NCBI GenBank assembly: GCA_014871385.1
Contig: CM026426.1
Coordinates: 2,677,852 to 2,741,851 of the forward strand
Reading direction: 5' to 3'
DNA length: 64,000 bases
Origin: Ceratodon purpureus
Lineage: Eukaryota > Streptophyta > Bryopsida > Pseudoditrichales > Ditrichaceae
Position 1 is the first letter of the stretch, and each line of letters begins with the position of its first letter. Under the pieces are notes generated by a model, which did not search any database, was not told the origin of the DNA, and saw nothing but the letters and a program-made list of their open reading frames with translations. This document shows, one piece after another, positions 11,146 through 22,244 of this stretch. Both the position numbers and the translations under genes were made by a program.

Positions 11146-12745
11146 CGAGGACAGCTGTTGAAGGTAGCGTTGGATTCGGAGATCCCACCCTCGTACTGAC
11201 AAGAGCAAGCGATTAAGCAAGCAGGTCACCTTGAGTGAGCTGCGGTAGTGAAAGAATCCCGAAGGCCGTCAATCCGCAAACAACACGCAAACCAGCAAAG
11301 ACTACAAACCCAACATACATTTCGAAACCAGCAAAGAACCTAATACTCAAGAAGAACCCATAACCCCACAAACTTCACAATCCCAAGAACCCCACGCGCA
11401 ATCTTCAACAAACCCAACTAACAAACACCCCGCATCCCCCAACTACCAACCCTTTTAAATACCTCGTCGTTGTCGTCAGAATCTCCATCCGGGTCTCGAC
11501 GACCAACCTGAATCTCCTCTCCTAAATCCTGCCCACCTCATGCAGATTCCTCGCGGTCGGTGGCTTCTCCAAACCCATTGAATCCCCCTGCCCCTTCTGC
11601 AAGGCCAAGATCCTGCACTCGCCTCTTGTCCCCGGCATTGCCTCGCCCCGCTCCGCCATCTGAGTCGCTCCCCGCCTCCATGATCGCAGCTCGAACCCTC
11701 CTCGCGCACCCACGCAATTCCTCACCCTCCTCTCCCACTACCCAAAACCTCTGAGAGCAAAAAAGACTCAAGTTGACTATTGCCAAGCATTCTATTGCAA
11801 GTTGTGAAAATCGCATCGGACCTATCCTGATGAATGTCTGTTCTACAAGCCGGTTCGAAGTGAATCCTGCATGCTCTGTTGACTTTTACTCTCGAAGCTA
11901 GAGATTGAGTTAAACATCCCATCAGAATTACCAGCAACTCTCTACTGCCAAGTAGACTCGTCACGGCCCACACCCATTACGGGTTTCACTTAAATATTTG
12001 ATGCCTTAAATTCGCTTGCTTTCCTCGATTACTTGAAACCAAATTTCCAAGCACCATTATGTACATGCTCACCACTCGATATGGCACGGGTGTCGTACAG
12101 ACATTTACAAGCACTCGACTACTTTCAGTCAACGTAGACTACTGTACACTATAATATCCCTCTACGTTCATTAGCTAGTTCAAGTGTTGAACTTATATCA
12201 CTGTATAATATAGTTCAGATTTTTCTAAAATAACTTGCTTAACATAACATGGCGTTGTTGCTCAACAATCTAAAACATTTGCTAAGACAGTAAAGTACAC
12301 TTACCAGTTCAGAGAGACAATCTTCGTCTGATTGTGAATGCATCTCCCTTGAGCGAGAATCCTTCTTCCTAAACGATGGCTGCGGGGACTCTACTCTTTG
12401 ACTACAATTAATTTCTAAATCTTCCATCTGCTCCTCAAGTAGCACCCGACTACAAGGTATCTCGTGTTCCTGATTCGCAACTCCACTGTCTTCCAAGATC
12501 TCTTCCTTTACCTCAACTATACTGTTTAGGATGAGTTTACGAATGCTACAAAACTTCAAGGCTATAGGCAGACCCGCTCCTCTCCTCTTCAGGGGTGCAC
12601 TTAAGTGATCAGCTTTTAAATCTACCTTCTTACGTGATGCTCTCCTCTTTCTCGCTCTCCTATTCGTAAAATCTGTCTTACATGGTTTTCTTCTCGGTTT
12701 AGGAGTGACATAAGTAGAGGGAGTAGACCCTCTACTATCCTTCAT

Positions 12746-13344
12746 GTGTCTAAGTAACCTAATGACCCTCCTCACAATAAAGGACACTTTAGAACTTAAG
12801 CTCTGCTTATATACTCATCATTCCTAACTACTGCTGAACAACTCCTCCTATCATAATAATATTGATCACTGACATGTACCTTTAAAATTGGTCACTGACA
12901 TTGTACAACTAAAGATAAATAAATTTTGAATTGAAGTTGATGTGCAAATAAATATTAATAAAATTGATCGATTCATCAATACAATCTCCACTAAAATAGA
13001 ATTGATGACAAAGGGACACCCATCACAGAGGGCCTGGCCAAAATTCAAGAAGGAATGGCGGCTAGACGCTAATCCTACACATGCTGTCTTCAACAAAAAA
13101 TCAAACCACGATCTAAAGTGCTACTGACAAGAGATAATATAAGTATACTTAAATTCTCATTACGGCGCCAGGATAACTAACTCTGTTACTTACAATCTAA
13201 CTAACTTCCGTTACTCGTGATTCAGATTCATTTCCTAAGATGCAACTACAATTGTATATAATCATTGTACTCGACCTCTTCAGTCTCTCATTCTTGTGCA
13301 CCTTTGCTCGATTAGTGTCATATCTCCGCACTCTACATTTGACT
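12746..13344. other. intergenic between two divergent pseudogenes
   Basis: AT-rich DNA between the 5' ends of the methyltransferase gene (minus) and the MULE-like gene (plus). It could hold both promoters; no clear TATA pair or coding exon is seen. Confidence 0.35.
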
Positions 13345-14057
13345 ATGGCGGACGCAGCTCCTCAGGAATTCCAAGGCACTGTCGTCCTGTACGCTCATGG
13401 CTTTGGAATTCCTCTCTCTAATCATACCACTACCGATGGTATGGCTAGCATGTCCTCCCAGCACCTAAGTATGAGATTCACTTTTAGAGAGGATACAATC
13501 AGGGTCGAGGAGGAGATTTTTGACGAGATAACAACTGAGGTCACTCACACTCTAGGTCAGTTGTCCGAGAGGGGTGAAGATGGAATTCTCTAGTGGCACC
13601 TGTATCCTGGTACGAATAGAGTTTATGGACTTACAGAGTCGCAGATGGAGACGTCTACAGAGATTCTTAATCCCCGTCGCTCCTCTACTTGCACTGTTCA
13701 AACTCCGCTTCCTCGTGACATGAAGGTGAAGGTAGAGTCTGGCCTGGATACTCCTCTTCAAACTCCGATCATCTCTATCTCTTCAGATGAGGAAACTAGT
13801 CCTGCTATGTCGTCCCCTCCTGTCACGCAGGACGCTCCAGAGTGTAGGCCCGCAGTCCGACCTCCAGTAAAGTCTCCTAGTCCCTCTCAAATTTCAAATA
13901 ATAGTACTATCAGTATTGTCGATTCACTTCACAAGCTTGCCGAGAGACCTGGTAGTAAGAACGTTCTGAAAAAAATAAATTACTCAAAACTCCGACACGA
14001 GAGAGTATGGTACTTGCCTGCCGTATTTGATGGACCAGTTCTCTTCGAGTTGCCCCA

Positions 14058-14097
<40 letters not shown>

Positions 14098-15740
14098 CAC
14101 TAGGAGCATCACAGTTGCAAGCAAAGTCCATGCAAGGAATGGACAAACGATACGACGGCCACGTCTGGACCAAGACCATCACCACAAACATCACCAACGA
14201 CTTGGGGTTGTCTTTTCGGTCCTCCAGGTGCGTCGGATGGCTGCGCTGCAACAACAAAGACTGCCCATTTCTAGAACGCCGGCCACGGATTCGTGACGTG
14301 AACGAGACAGCGTTCGACGGCTGCACACTCCAAGCCTTCACTGTCAACCTGCCACCACCAAAAGATTCCATTGTTGTATGCAAGGTATGCAAAGAACCCC
14401 CTGTCGGCATTGCTACCTGTGGGGCCCGAATTTTTTATGTGTCTGGTACAGTCAATCAAAACAGGGTGTGTATCCATCTTGGAACTCACGATCACGCTGT
14501 TAAGGTTGGGGAATACAGAGATTCAAAGGATGAGATTAATAGTTTGATCTCAGAACAGGTCGAAAACACACCTCGAGCAACAAAGAGCTCTGTGGTGCTG
14601 GAGGCAAGCAAGGTTCTAATCGGGAATTATTTGCCAGAGCCGGAGGATGCACCCCCCAAGAAACTCACTATGGAGGAGCTTATTCCAGTCCTTGACAGGT
14701 GCAAGGGCATGGCATCTCCGAACATTCGCAACAAGGTAATGTCATTCCGTCAGTTGAGGAATTATGGCGGTTTGGTGCCATAACGAAGCTGCGTGGAATC
14801 AGTCTATGGGCATATGTCCTAGAGAACAAGTTCCAAAGGAAAGATTTGGACAAAGTGTTCCTGTTCAAGATGTCAGAAGTGGGTCCCGGAAGTCGTGTCG
14901 ACCTCGTGTCCAGGATGCAGCCCGGCGGTGATCTCCAGAACGCCTAGGTGATGTTTGACCACGTGAAGCGGGTTCGCGATTGGACCACGTTGGCATGCCA
15001 CGTGTACGACTCCACGTACTGCCGGGTCATGACGATTGCTACCTGTGACATGATGTTCAAGGATCGCGACGCCCAGATCCTGTTTTGGAGAAACGTAAAT
15101 CCTGTCATGGAGAGGAATGGCGTTGCAGCGCCAAACTTCAAGGGCTTCATGGCGGACAGCGCACAGGCCAACTGGAATGCAGTACGGATAGTGTACGGGA
15201 CAGGGAACAAGGAGGACCGTATGGAGGATCGGGAGAGGACCTACCTATACCATTGGACGCAGTCAATGGTCAATAACACTGAGAGGAATATCCATAAAGA
15301 ACTGTGGGAGCAACACAAGAAATTGTGCCAGCAATACCGGCCAGCCAAAACAATGGAGGAAGCGGATACACTGTACCTCGCAATTAAAGGTTGGTGGGTT
15401 TCTGCTGGAGCTATCTCAGAGAAGGCCCTAGCTAGATAGAAGCTCTGGCTTTGTTTTAGGCACTTCTGATTCGCCAGTGGGGCGGCTTCATGACTGGAGT
15501 ACGTTTTTTTTTCCTTACTTATTCCCTCCTATTTCTACTTTGCAGTTACCTCCACCGCACTAAATGCTGAACCACATCTAACCACTACAGCCCTTGGATG
15601 TACAGAAATTTACCGAGGAAGAACTTGCAGAAATGCCTACGTGTAACCTTGCTGAAACCGTTCACAGCAAATGGCTTCAGTCCTTTGGTAACAAGTGGGG
15701 CGACCTCTACGTGGCTACAGTTGATGACTATGTTCTTCAT
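13345..15740 (+). pseudogene. MULE-like transposase pseudogene with GCM/WRKY-like finger
   Basis: The first exon opens at ATG 13345, with TAG 13591-13593 in frame (ILxWHLYPG) and a Ser/Pro-rich middle. A 38-base C run breaks the frame at 14059-14096. Beyond it, in a new frame, is GHVWTKTITTNITNDLGLSF, then a Cys-rich finger-like block (CVGWLRCNNKDCPF, later CKVCKEPP and HLGTHDH) resembling GCM/WRKY/FLYWCH zinc fingers. After a frameshift near 14770 comes a transposase-like part: MTIATCDMMF..., FKGFMADSAQANWNAVRIV and a YHW segment, in MULE-type D..D..C/H order. TAG 14945-14947 replaces a likely Trp, and more stops follow after 15436. A last exon resumes at about 15590 (LDVQKFTEEELAEM) and ends abruptly near 15740. 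I infer a dead copy of a repeated family; the superfamily assignment is tentative. Confidence 0.5.
14059..14096. repeat. poly-C homopolymer, 38 bases
   Basis: Uninterrupted C run inside the MULE-like coding region, between FELP and LGASQLQ segments. It would encode polyproline, and its length sets the frame relation of the two halves. Length is unreliable in most sequencing chemistries. Confidence 0.9.
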
Positions 15741-16531
15741 GTTGTTTTTAGTCTGGGTAGTGATGGAGTATTCTGAGACCAATACGTAGAATACCAGGGA
15801 GCGGAAAACATCGTCTTACGAGGCTGCGAGAAGGGAAAGGGTTCGGTTTAGATGACAAGGAGATAACTAACCGAGACACTGAGGCTCAAGTCTAGGGTGA
15901 TGGTTACGCTTCGCTACCCTAGGAAGTCAAGCGACTGCCGAGACGTATAAGCGTCTGGGTGGTGCCAAGGAGTGCTTGGGGCCCAAGACAGAAGACAGGA
16001 GGGAAAGACTAGCTAAACACCGTGCAGTAACGCCAAGAGAAAGAACACACAGCGAGTGAAGCAAGCATTCGATAGACAAAGCATAAGGCAAGACAAGGGA
16101 TGGCTGAAACAGAGAGTATAGGTTTATTGCGTATGAGTGATGGTGTGGAGTCTTAACAAGTATAGAGTCTAGAGGGCCGAGAGAGAGAAGATGATCCCTA
16201 GTAGAAAATGCCCTGATGTCCTTGGTAGTCTGAGCGTACTATTCTAAGAGACTAACTTGGAGGTCATGGAAAAACTAGAGATCCTGATTGCTGTGCGGCT
16301 TCTTATTCTTATACTCTCCAAACCATGCTATTCCTCGTTGTATTGTAAGTCTAACTCCCTGTTCGCTACGGTGCTGCTTGTTAACTTCCTGTTCGTCATA
16401 TGGCATCTTCACTCCTGATCTTGCTATGCTGTACTGGTTGTCCTTGCTTTCTTCGCCATGGAGCCCGTGCCTTTGGACGGGTAACATTTTGCCTCTTGTT
16501 GTAGAGTGCAAACGGTCCCTAGTTTGCTTGG
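15741..16531. other. unassigned; possible 3' end of gypsy family B
   Basis: No coding potential. A short hairpin CTAGGGT...ACCCTAG occurs at about 15893-15923. The position fits the 3' terminal part of the minus-strand family B element, but no matching sequence is seen at its other end, so an LTR is not claimed. Confidence 0.3.
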
Positions 16532-18720
16532 CTAATGCTTGGATCTGCGCCCTGCAGGTCTATGATCGGGGCAAGTTGCTTCACGGGGTACTTGGGCATG
16601 TCGTCTTGGAGCGTCTTGATTGCCGAAGATCATGGCTATGGCGGCCGCGACACCCCGATGCAGCAAGTTATGCGTGGTCCTGGATGTACGAGCATGTTGG
16701 TAAATGTCAAACACTGTTTTTCCCAAGAGTTTATTACACGCTGGGCACTGAACATTGTCTGCTTCAGGGTTAGAATATCTATTAGCCAAATCAGGGTGAG
16801 CAGCAAAGTAATCTTTGACTGTAGTGATGGCTACTTCCAAATTTTCCTCTGTGTTACTATCCTCACTACCCTCTCCCTCCATCTCATATTCCTCTTCCAA
16901 TTTTTGCAAGGCAATTTTATGGTCGCGGAAAGATCTGGGTTGAGCTGGTACCGGTGGAATGGATTGAATTGGAGCCTCATGGTCAGTTGGAGTCGGCAGC
17001 CTGGAGGAACTTGGAGCGGGTACTCACAAGGGCGATGCTTGAGGTGTGTCTTCAGTGTCGGTGGGGACATCGGGGATGTATACGTGGTCGGGCTCCTCGA
17101 AGCTAAATGTGGCATGGATCGCAGGGGCTTGGTGTATGGTGATGGCCGTGGAAGCAACCACGTTGGATGTGTTGTCTCGTTGTGGCTTCACGGTTTCCAT
17201 GGCTTCAAGGGACATGACATCCAGATCCATGTCCCAGGTCGGCTCTGACTGTTCGAGATCCAAAACCACCATAGCATTGTCAATGCAGGTATCAAGGAAA
17301 TCTTGAGCGGGTTCTGCTGATGCTGGTGGAGTCTCCCACAGCATGCGGTGGGCATGGGTGGCGATAAGTTTGGCAGCACTCTGCACCCAATTTGACTTGT
17401 TTACTTCGAAATTAATCCTGGCGTTTTCAGTCTTTATGCGTGCTTGCTGAAGACGGGCGAGCTCCTCGGTAGTCCTTCGTTCCATGGATGATGTTCCTGC
17501 ACCTTGGGTGGGGGTTCCACTGAGGGCTTTGTACTGGGCTAATGTTGTGGCGTTTTGCTGTTCCAAACGTAGGGCTCGCTCCTCTGCCAGCCTCTTAGTT
17601 TTCTCCATGGTGTCAACTTGTTCCCGGGAGGCTGTGAGTTCTAACTCCAGTGTAGCTACTTGGTTCCGAAAATTCTCAATGGTCTGCTGGGCTTCTGAGA
17701 GCTGTGATTTACCTTCCTCCCTGGCGTCCGTGATGGCTTGCTTAGCTCAAACCTCCGCAGCTTGGATAGCTTGTACAGCTCGTCGTTTGTGGCGCTCCTC
17801 TAACTTGGCCTGCTGTGTTGTCATTGCCAACTTCTCCTGTTCCATGGTGTGGACAAACTGAAGCAGTTGCTCGATGGAGGTAGCCATTGCTTTGCTCTGT
17901 TCTTGGAATGCCATAGCTTGAGGTGCCAGCTCGGCCTTGACCATAGTGCCCTGGGTGCTTGCAGGTTCGGAGGAGCGGGGGCGCTTGTTGGATGAGGGGG
18001 CGGCCGGATTCGTGGTGGCAGCCATGGCCATCTCGCGCTGCAAGTCTAAGAAGGTGCCCATCTGTGGTGCCTGGTGGTTTGTCCGATAGTATGATATATA
18101 CTTGGAAATGTAAGCTGTCAGAAACGGACCTATGGGACTAGAGTAAGTCGGGTCCCTACGGTATTGACGGAGCTAGACACGGAATTGATCATCAAGGATC
18201 AACCCCCAGTTGATCTTCTCCCCCTTGTCGGCAAGGAGCAGGAGACTTAGGTGGTCAGGCTGGATGCGATTACAATTATTCTTGAAAAAGATCTGGCTAA
18301 GTATTCCCCGCATTCGAGCAAACCATGGCTCTTGTAATGCACTTCCCAAAGCAAATACGTCATACCTGCCGTCTGGTTCAGGATGAACGCCTTTGATCGC
18401 CGTGGTGACATCGGGCTGGGGCACTCTCGTGTCCATTCGGTGATGCCGGTCCCATTCTAGTCGAAGAAGGCGTGGAGATATCGAAGAGAGTACTTGACCA
18501 GGATCCCCTCCACGACGCCCGCGGGAAATGGCTCCTCGTCACTGCGCCCCTTCATGGACTCAATAAGTTCGAGGCAGCACGGGACATCTACTTTGCCGTC
18601 CAAGCGTGTCCAGTATTGTATCAGGTGCGTCTTTGTTAGCCATGCTCCGTCTGTCTTCCGCTTCCATTCCCGCACCATTTTGGGAAGGTAGATAGGTCCC
18701 AAAGCAGTTTTGGTCTCCAT
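16532..18720 (-). pseudogene. family B accessory ORF (helical domain + coiled coil)
   Basis: Beginning at ATG 18720 (METKTALGPIYLPKM), the frame encodes a globular part with KINWGLILDDQF followed by a short basic YRRDP segment. A long Gln/Glu/Lys-rich coiled coil follows (18061-17024), then an acidic tail and a Cys-rich end (CPACNKLLG, about 16745). TAG or TGA stops at 18457, 18173 and 17747, and a frameshift near 18440, break it. Position after integrase and architecture match the LTR-encoded ORF of family A (helical domain with FTVDLGVMM, then coiled coil). I infer homology, possibly to the putative plant transposon protein domain found in Athila/Tat relatives. Function unknown. Confidence 0.55.
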
Positions 18721-19647
18721 GGCGTCTGCGGAAACTGAGTAGAGGCAGGGCACGTAGGGAGCGCGAAAGCCTGAAAGTTCGTGGCGTTGGTGCAGTAGGA
18801 AGAGAGGGAGAGAATGGGAGAGAGGGAAATGAAGAGGGGAGGGAAGAAGACGCACTAGAATTGGTGCGCAGGCTGCTAATGGGATGTTCATGGTGGGAGG
18901 GGATGGTATTGGACAGACTTGAACAAGGAAGATGCGTTTTGGCGGCCCATCCGCGAATGATGGCGGCGAGGGCCTATCAAATCGGGAGTGATCATGGTGA
19001 TTCAGCCTTCCCAGTCCATGGTGTGCTGGATGTTCATGAGAAGAAGCTTGCAGAGAGGGGTAGTGGCCAGAGCTGAGTGTGACTTGGTGGGAGTGGCCAT
19101 GGTGGTCGAGGGGATAGATGGGATGGCTAGGAATTTGTGGGCTTGGGATGGGAGAGGTGGTGATCATGGGTAGTCGAGGATGTCTAGAGATGTGATGTTT
19201 CTGAGACATACCAAAACGGTTTAAGTAGTTGGTAGTAGGAGTATTGAGGGATGTCCCTGGGCAGGCCATGGACTTGGGGTATATACCCGGGATGCAAAAT
19301 GTGCAATACGGCGTCTTGGGACGGGTATCAAGCAAGAAAGCGGGCGGCAGGGTATCTGACAGGGTAGCAGGGCCTGGTTCGCACCTAGGGCTGATATCCG
19401 AGGGTGTAGGTTCTGAATCACACCACTCCACTCGGATATGGTTGACATGGACATGTGGAGTTGCATTCTGGGTAGGAGCGTGGTCCTGACTAGTTGTGGT
19501 GTCCTCGGGTTGTTCCACCATGTCTTGTGCCTCGATGGCCAAGTTTGTGTGAAGTTCGCCCAAGCTTAACTGAGGCTGCAGATGAGGTTCCATGGTGTGG
19601 TAATGTTTAAGTTTATTGGTGTTTAAAATGGTTGCATGACTGTCGTA

Positions 19648-21360
19648 TTAGTCATTATTGACTAGCAGGGCAGTATTGTTTGGTAATACAAGTTGTACTC
19701 GGTATGGTCCATGCCACACGGTTTCAAATTTGGTCTTCTTCAATTTTGGATCGCGGGGACACCAGAGAATTGGATCGCCTGCTTGGAAAACCCGGATTGG
19801 CTGGGATGCCTGAAAGTGTTTAGCGCTGAGTGCCTGTTTGGTAGTGATATTTTTTATGGCTAATGCTCGGATTTCCTCAAGGTGATGTATGTCTTGGAGG
19901 AGGGCCGCGAGGACTTTGTGCAAGGAGTACTCTCGGGGATGCGTGGACCGGAATGTCGAGGCGATATACTCCGTAGGCAACAAGGGTTGAGTCCCATAGA
20001 CCATTTCGAACGGGCTAGGTTGCGTGGCAGTTTTTGTGGCGACCCTGTAGGCCTAGAGAGCAGCAGGGAGGCAGTCGTCCCAGTCAGCCTGGTTGGCATG
20101 AACGAATCTGCGAAGCATATTGAGAATAGTTTTGTTAGTAGATTCGGCCTGACCATTTCCTTGAGGGTAGTATACGATGCTAGTCCTATGTTTGATAATA
20201 TGTTTGTCTATGAGGTCTTCAATGACGGCATTTACGAAATGAGTGCCTTGGTCCGACACGATCTCCAAGGGACAACCAAATCGAGTAATGATATTGTTGT
20301 AGAAGAAAGTTGCCGTGACTACCGAAGTGTTGGTGCGCAAAGGTTTGGCTTCGACCCACTTTGTAGTATAATCTGTGGCGACCAAGATGTATTTGTATCC
20401 TTGGCGGGTTACTGGTCAAATTGGTCCCACGAAATCCAGTCCCCATCTCTGGAAGGGGCCTAAAGGTGGGGTGGATTTCAACGGCACTTTGCCTTGGTAT
20501 TGAAAGTTCGTAGTGGATATTTGGCATGCGTGGCAATTTTTGACGTAGGTGTTGACATCCTTGTGCATTGTCGGCCACCAATACTTGGCTGTCAAGATTT
20601 TCTTGATAGTAGTGTCAGGGCCTTGGTGACCACCTCCAGGGCCATTGTGGAGGTGAGCAATTATGGACTGTTGCTCTTTTTCTGGTATACAGAGTCGGAT
20701 TTTCCGATCGGGGCCTTCGCGATAGAGTTGTCCTTGAATGACAGTGTATGGTAGGGTAGTTCTGACAAAGCTGATTTTTCTTGAACTCGTGAGGTGTGGT
20801 GGGAGGATACTAGTAGTTAGATACTGTATGATATCAGTTGTCCAATCTTGGTCATCCTGGATGTCTATGGTGGCAGCCTTGATATACAATTCGTTGAACG
20901 AATCGTCAATTCCTGCCTCGGTGGTATTGGTGTCGCGAGACAGGTAGTCTGCAACTATGTGCCGTCTCCCAGGTATGTAAACCACCTCAAAATCATATTC
21001 TAATAATATCATAATCCTCCGAGCCACGCGGCCGGTGACCAGAGGTTGGTTAACCAAGTAGGATAAGCTATGATGGTCGACCATGAACTGAAATTTATTT
21101 CCCAATAAATAGTGACGAAATTTCTTCACTGCATAAATCATAGCTAAGGCTTCCCGTTCTGTAGTAGAATAATTTCTCTCAGCCTGGTTTAATAATCGAC
21201 TAGCATAAGCTACAGGTTGATCATGTTTTCCATTGATGTTCTGTGCCAGCATGACTTCCACGGCGATATTTGAAGCGTCCGTGTGAACATGGAATGGCTT
21301 GGTCCAGTCTGGGGCGATCAATATGGGCGCGTGGGTGTAGGCTGCCTTGATTTGGTCCAA
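19648..21360 (-). pseudogene. family B RNase H and integrase
   Basis: RNase H is recognisable by HTDASN and ends at ADYLSRD (about 20940). It is followed by the integrase zinc-binding H..H..C..C (HNGPGGGH ... CHAC) and the core with [16 protein letters not shown] and GQAESTN (D, D, E all retained). The C-terminal part has WHGPYRV and no chromodomain. TGA at 20416-20418 (GPI-stop-PV) and TAG at 20053-20055 (AAL-stop-AYR) interrupt the frame. Catalytic residues survive but the gene cannot make a full protein without repair. Confidence 0.8.
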
Positions 21361-21366
21361 GGCTGT

Positions 21367-22164
21367 CTAGGCTGCCGGGGTCCAGTCTCTAGGATACGTG
21401 TACTTAGAGTGATTGAGAGCCTTGATCGGTGCTGTAAGGTGTGCTAGTTTCTCAATATATGTACGATTGAATTGGGAGAGACCTAGCTAACGTTGGACAC
21501 CCTTTTGATCTTTGGGAGGTGTCATATCCATGATGTCCTTGATCTTGGCCGGGTCTGGGAGTTTGCCATACTTACATACTATGTAGCCTAAGATAACTTC
21601 GGCGAAGAATAAAAACATACATTTGTCTGCGTTGAGACTAACGCCGTTTGCTCTGCAGGCATCAAATATTTGTCTTAAGTGCGCGACATGGTCGGTCATC
21701 TGTCCGTAAACAGTGCCGTCGTCCAAATAAATTCTAAAGAAACGCTTCAAGTACGGACGAAATATTAGTTCCATGACTCTTTGGAAGGTCATGGGTGCAT
21801 TTTTGGCTCCAAAGGGCATGCGTTCAAACTGGTAAGGTCCCTACTCCGTGGAAAAAGCAGTTTTATTGTTGTCTTGCTCGGCCATGGCGACTTGGTAGTA
21901 TCCTGAAAAACAGTCTAGAAAGGAATACATCTCGTGCCCGGCTACTTCATCGATTATTTCTTCCATGTATGCTAGAGGGTAATGGTCCTTCTTGTTTGCT
22001 GCATTGAGTTTTCTGAAGTCTATACAGATACGGAGTGCTCCATTCTTTTTTGGAATGATTACCATGGGAGATAGCCAGGGTGCGGAATCTACAATGGAGA
22101 TAAACTTAGCTTTCAATATCTTATCTAATTCTTCCTTGACACGCGTGGCATAGTTTGGATTCAT
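21367..22164 (-). pseudogene. family B reverse transcriptase
   Basis: Contains the fingers/palm blocks VKEELDKILKAKFI, SPMVIIPKK, ICIDFRKLN and FLDCFSGYYQV, then MPFGAKNAPMTFQR and the active-site box IYLDDGTVY. The YLDD aspartates are intact. TAG stops at 21841-21843 (TE-stop-GPY), 21487-21489 (VQR-stop-LGL) and 21367-21369 all sit where related elements have Trp or another codon one transition away. The thumb/connection region leads into RNase H. Confidence 0.8.
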
Positions 22165-22244
22165 TCTGTAACGCCGCTGCTAGACTGGTGTGGCATTGGG
22201 TACAAGGTCGATTGTATGTTCTCCCAGGGTTCTTGGGATTCCTT

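Larger units (their letters stand above)
9881..11462 (-). other. intron 2 of the methyltransferase gene, full of repeats
   Basis: Bounded by donor GAG|GTATTT (11463/11462) and acceptor ATTAG|GAA (9881/9880), joining phase-0 exons of 288 and 60 bp. It holds the SINE-like units and the GGGAGA minisatellite listed separately. The rest (11150-11462) is an A/C-rich stretch without coding potential. Confidence 0.6.
4943..12745 (-). pseudogene. ParB-like / beta-class DNA methyltransferase gene, decayed
   Basis: Exon model on the minus strand, chosen from GT-AG sites with matching phase: 12745-12305, 11750-11463, 9880-9821, 9697-9410, 9120-8537, 8446-8251, 8169-7976, 7850-7671, 7570-7346, 7261-6589, 6499-6227, 6008-5880, 5795-5525, 5436-about 5255, about 5142-4943. 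The predicted protein (about 1,100 aa) has a basic N-terminus, CTD-like heptads, a ParB-like domain, a low-complexity linker, then an amino-DNA methyltransferase with DPPY (motif IV) before NPGDIVF..AGTG (motif I). The motif order IV then I is the permuted beta class. Such enzymes transfer methyl from SAM to the exocyclic N of A or C in DNA. Eight in-frame stops occur at 11538, 7677, 7487, 7189, 7150, 6359, 5964 and 5646 (left base of each). There is a 1-nt shift in the 7976-8169 exon and a 1-nt phase mismatch at 7261. All stops are TAG or TGA, as expected from C:G to T:A decay. The exact first exon is uncertain. Confidence 0.7.

Noticed and set aside
5646..11540. Alternative genetic code with UAG read as glutamine
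   Set aside because: Several TAG stops sit where Gln is plausible. However, long intact frames here (951-codon pol, 621-codon LTR ORF, tnp2 exons) contain many CAA/CAG codons and no internal TAG or TAA, so the standard code applies.
5646..15440. U-to-C RNA editing that would repair the stops
   Set aside because: The stop types resemble those repaired in hornwort and fern organelles, but this is transposon-rich nuclear DNA and frameshifts accompany the stops; mutation decay is simpler.
15741..16531. 3' LTR of family B
   Set aside because: No matching sequence was found at the other end of the element (24366-25250), so LTR status cannot be supported.
16535..17248. 237-codon plus-strand ORF
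   Set aside because: Lies antisense to the family B accessory coiled-coil gene, which has the convincing composition.
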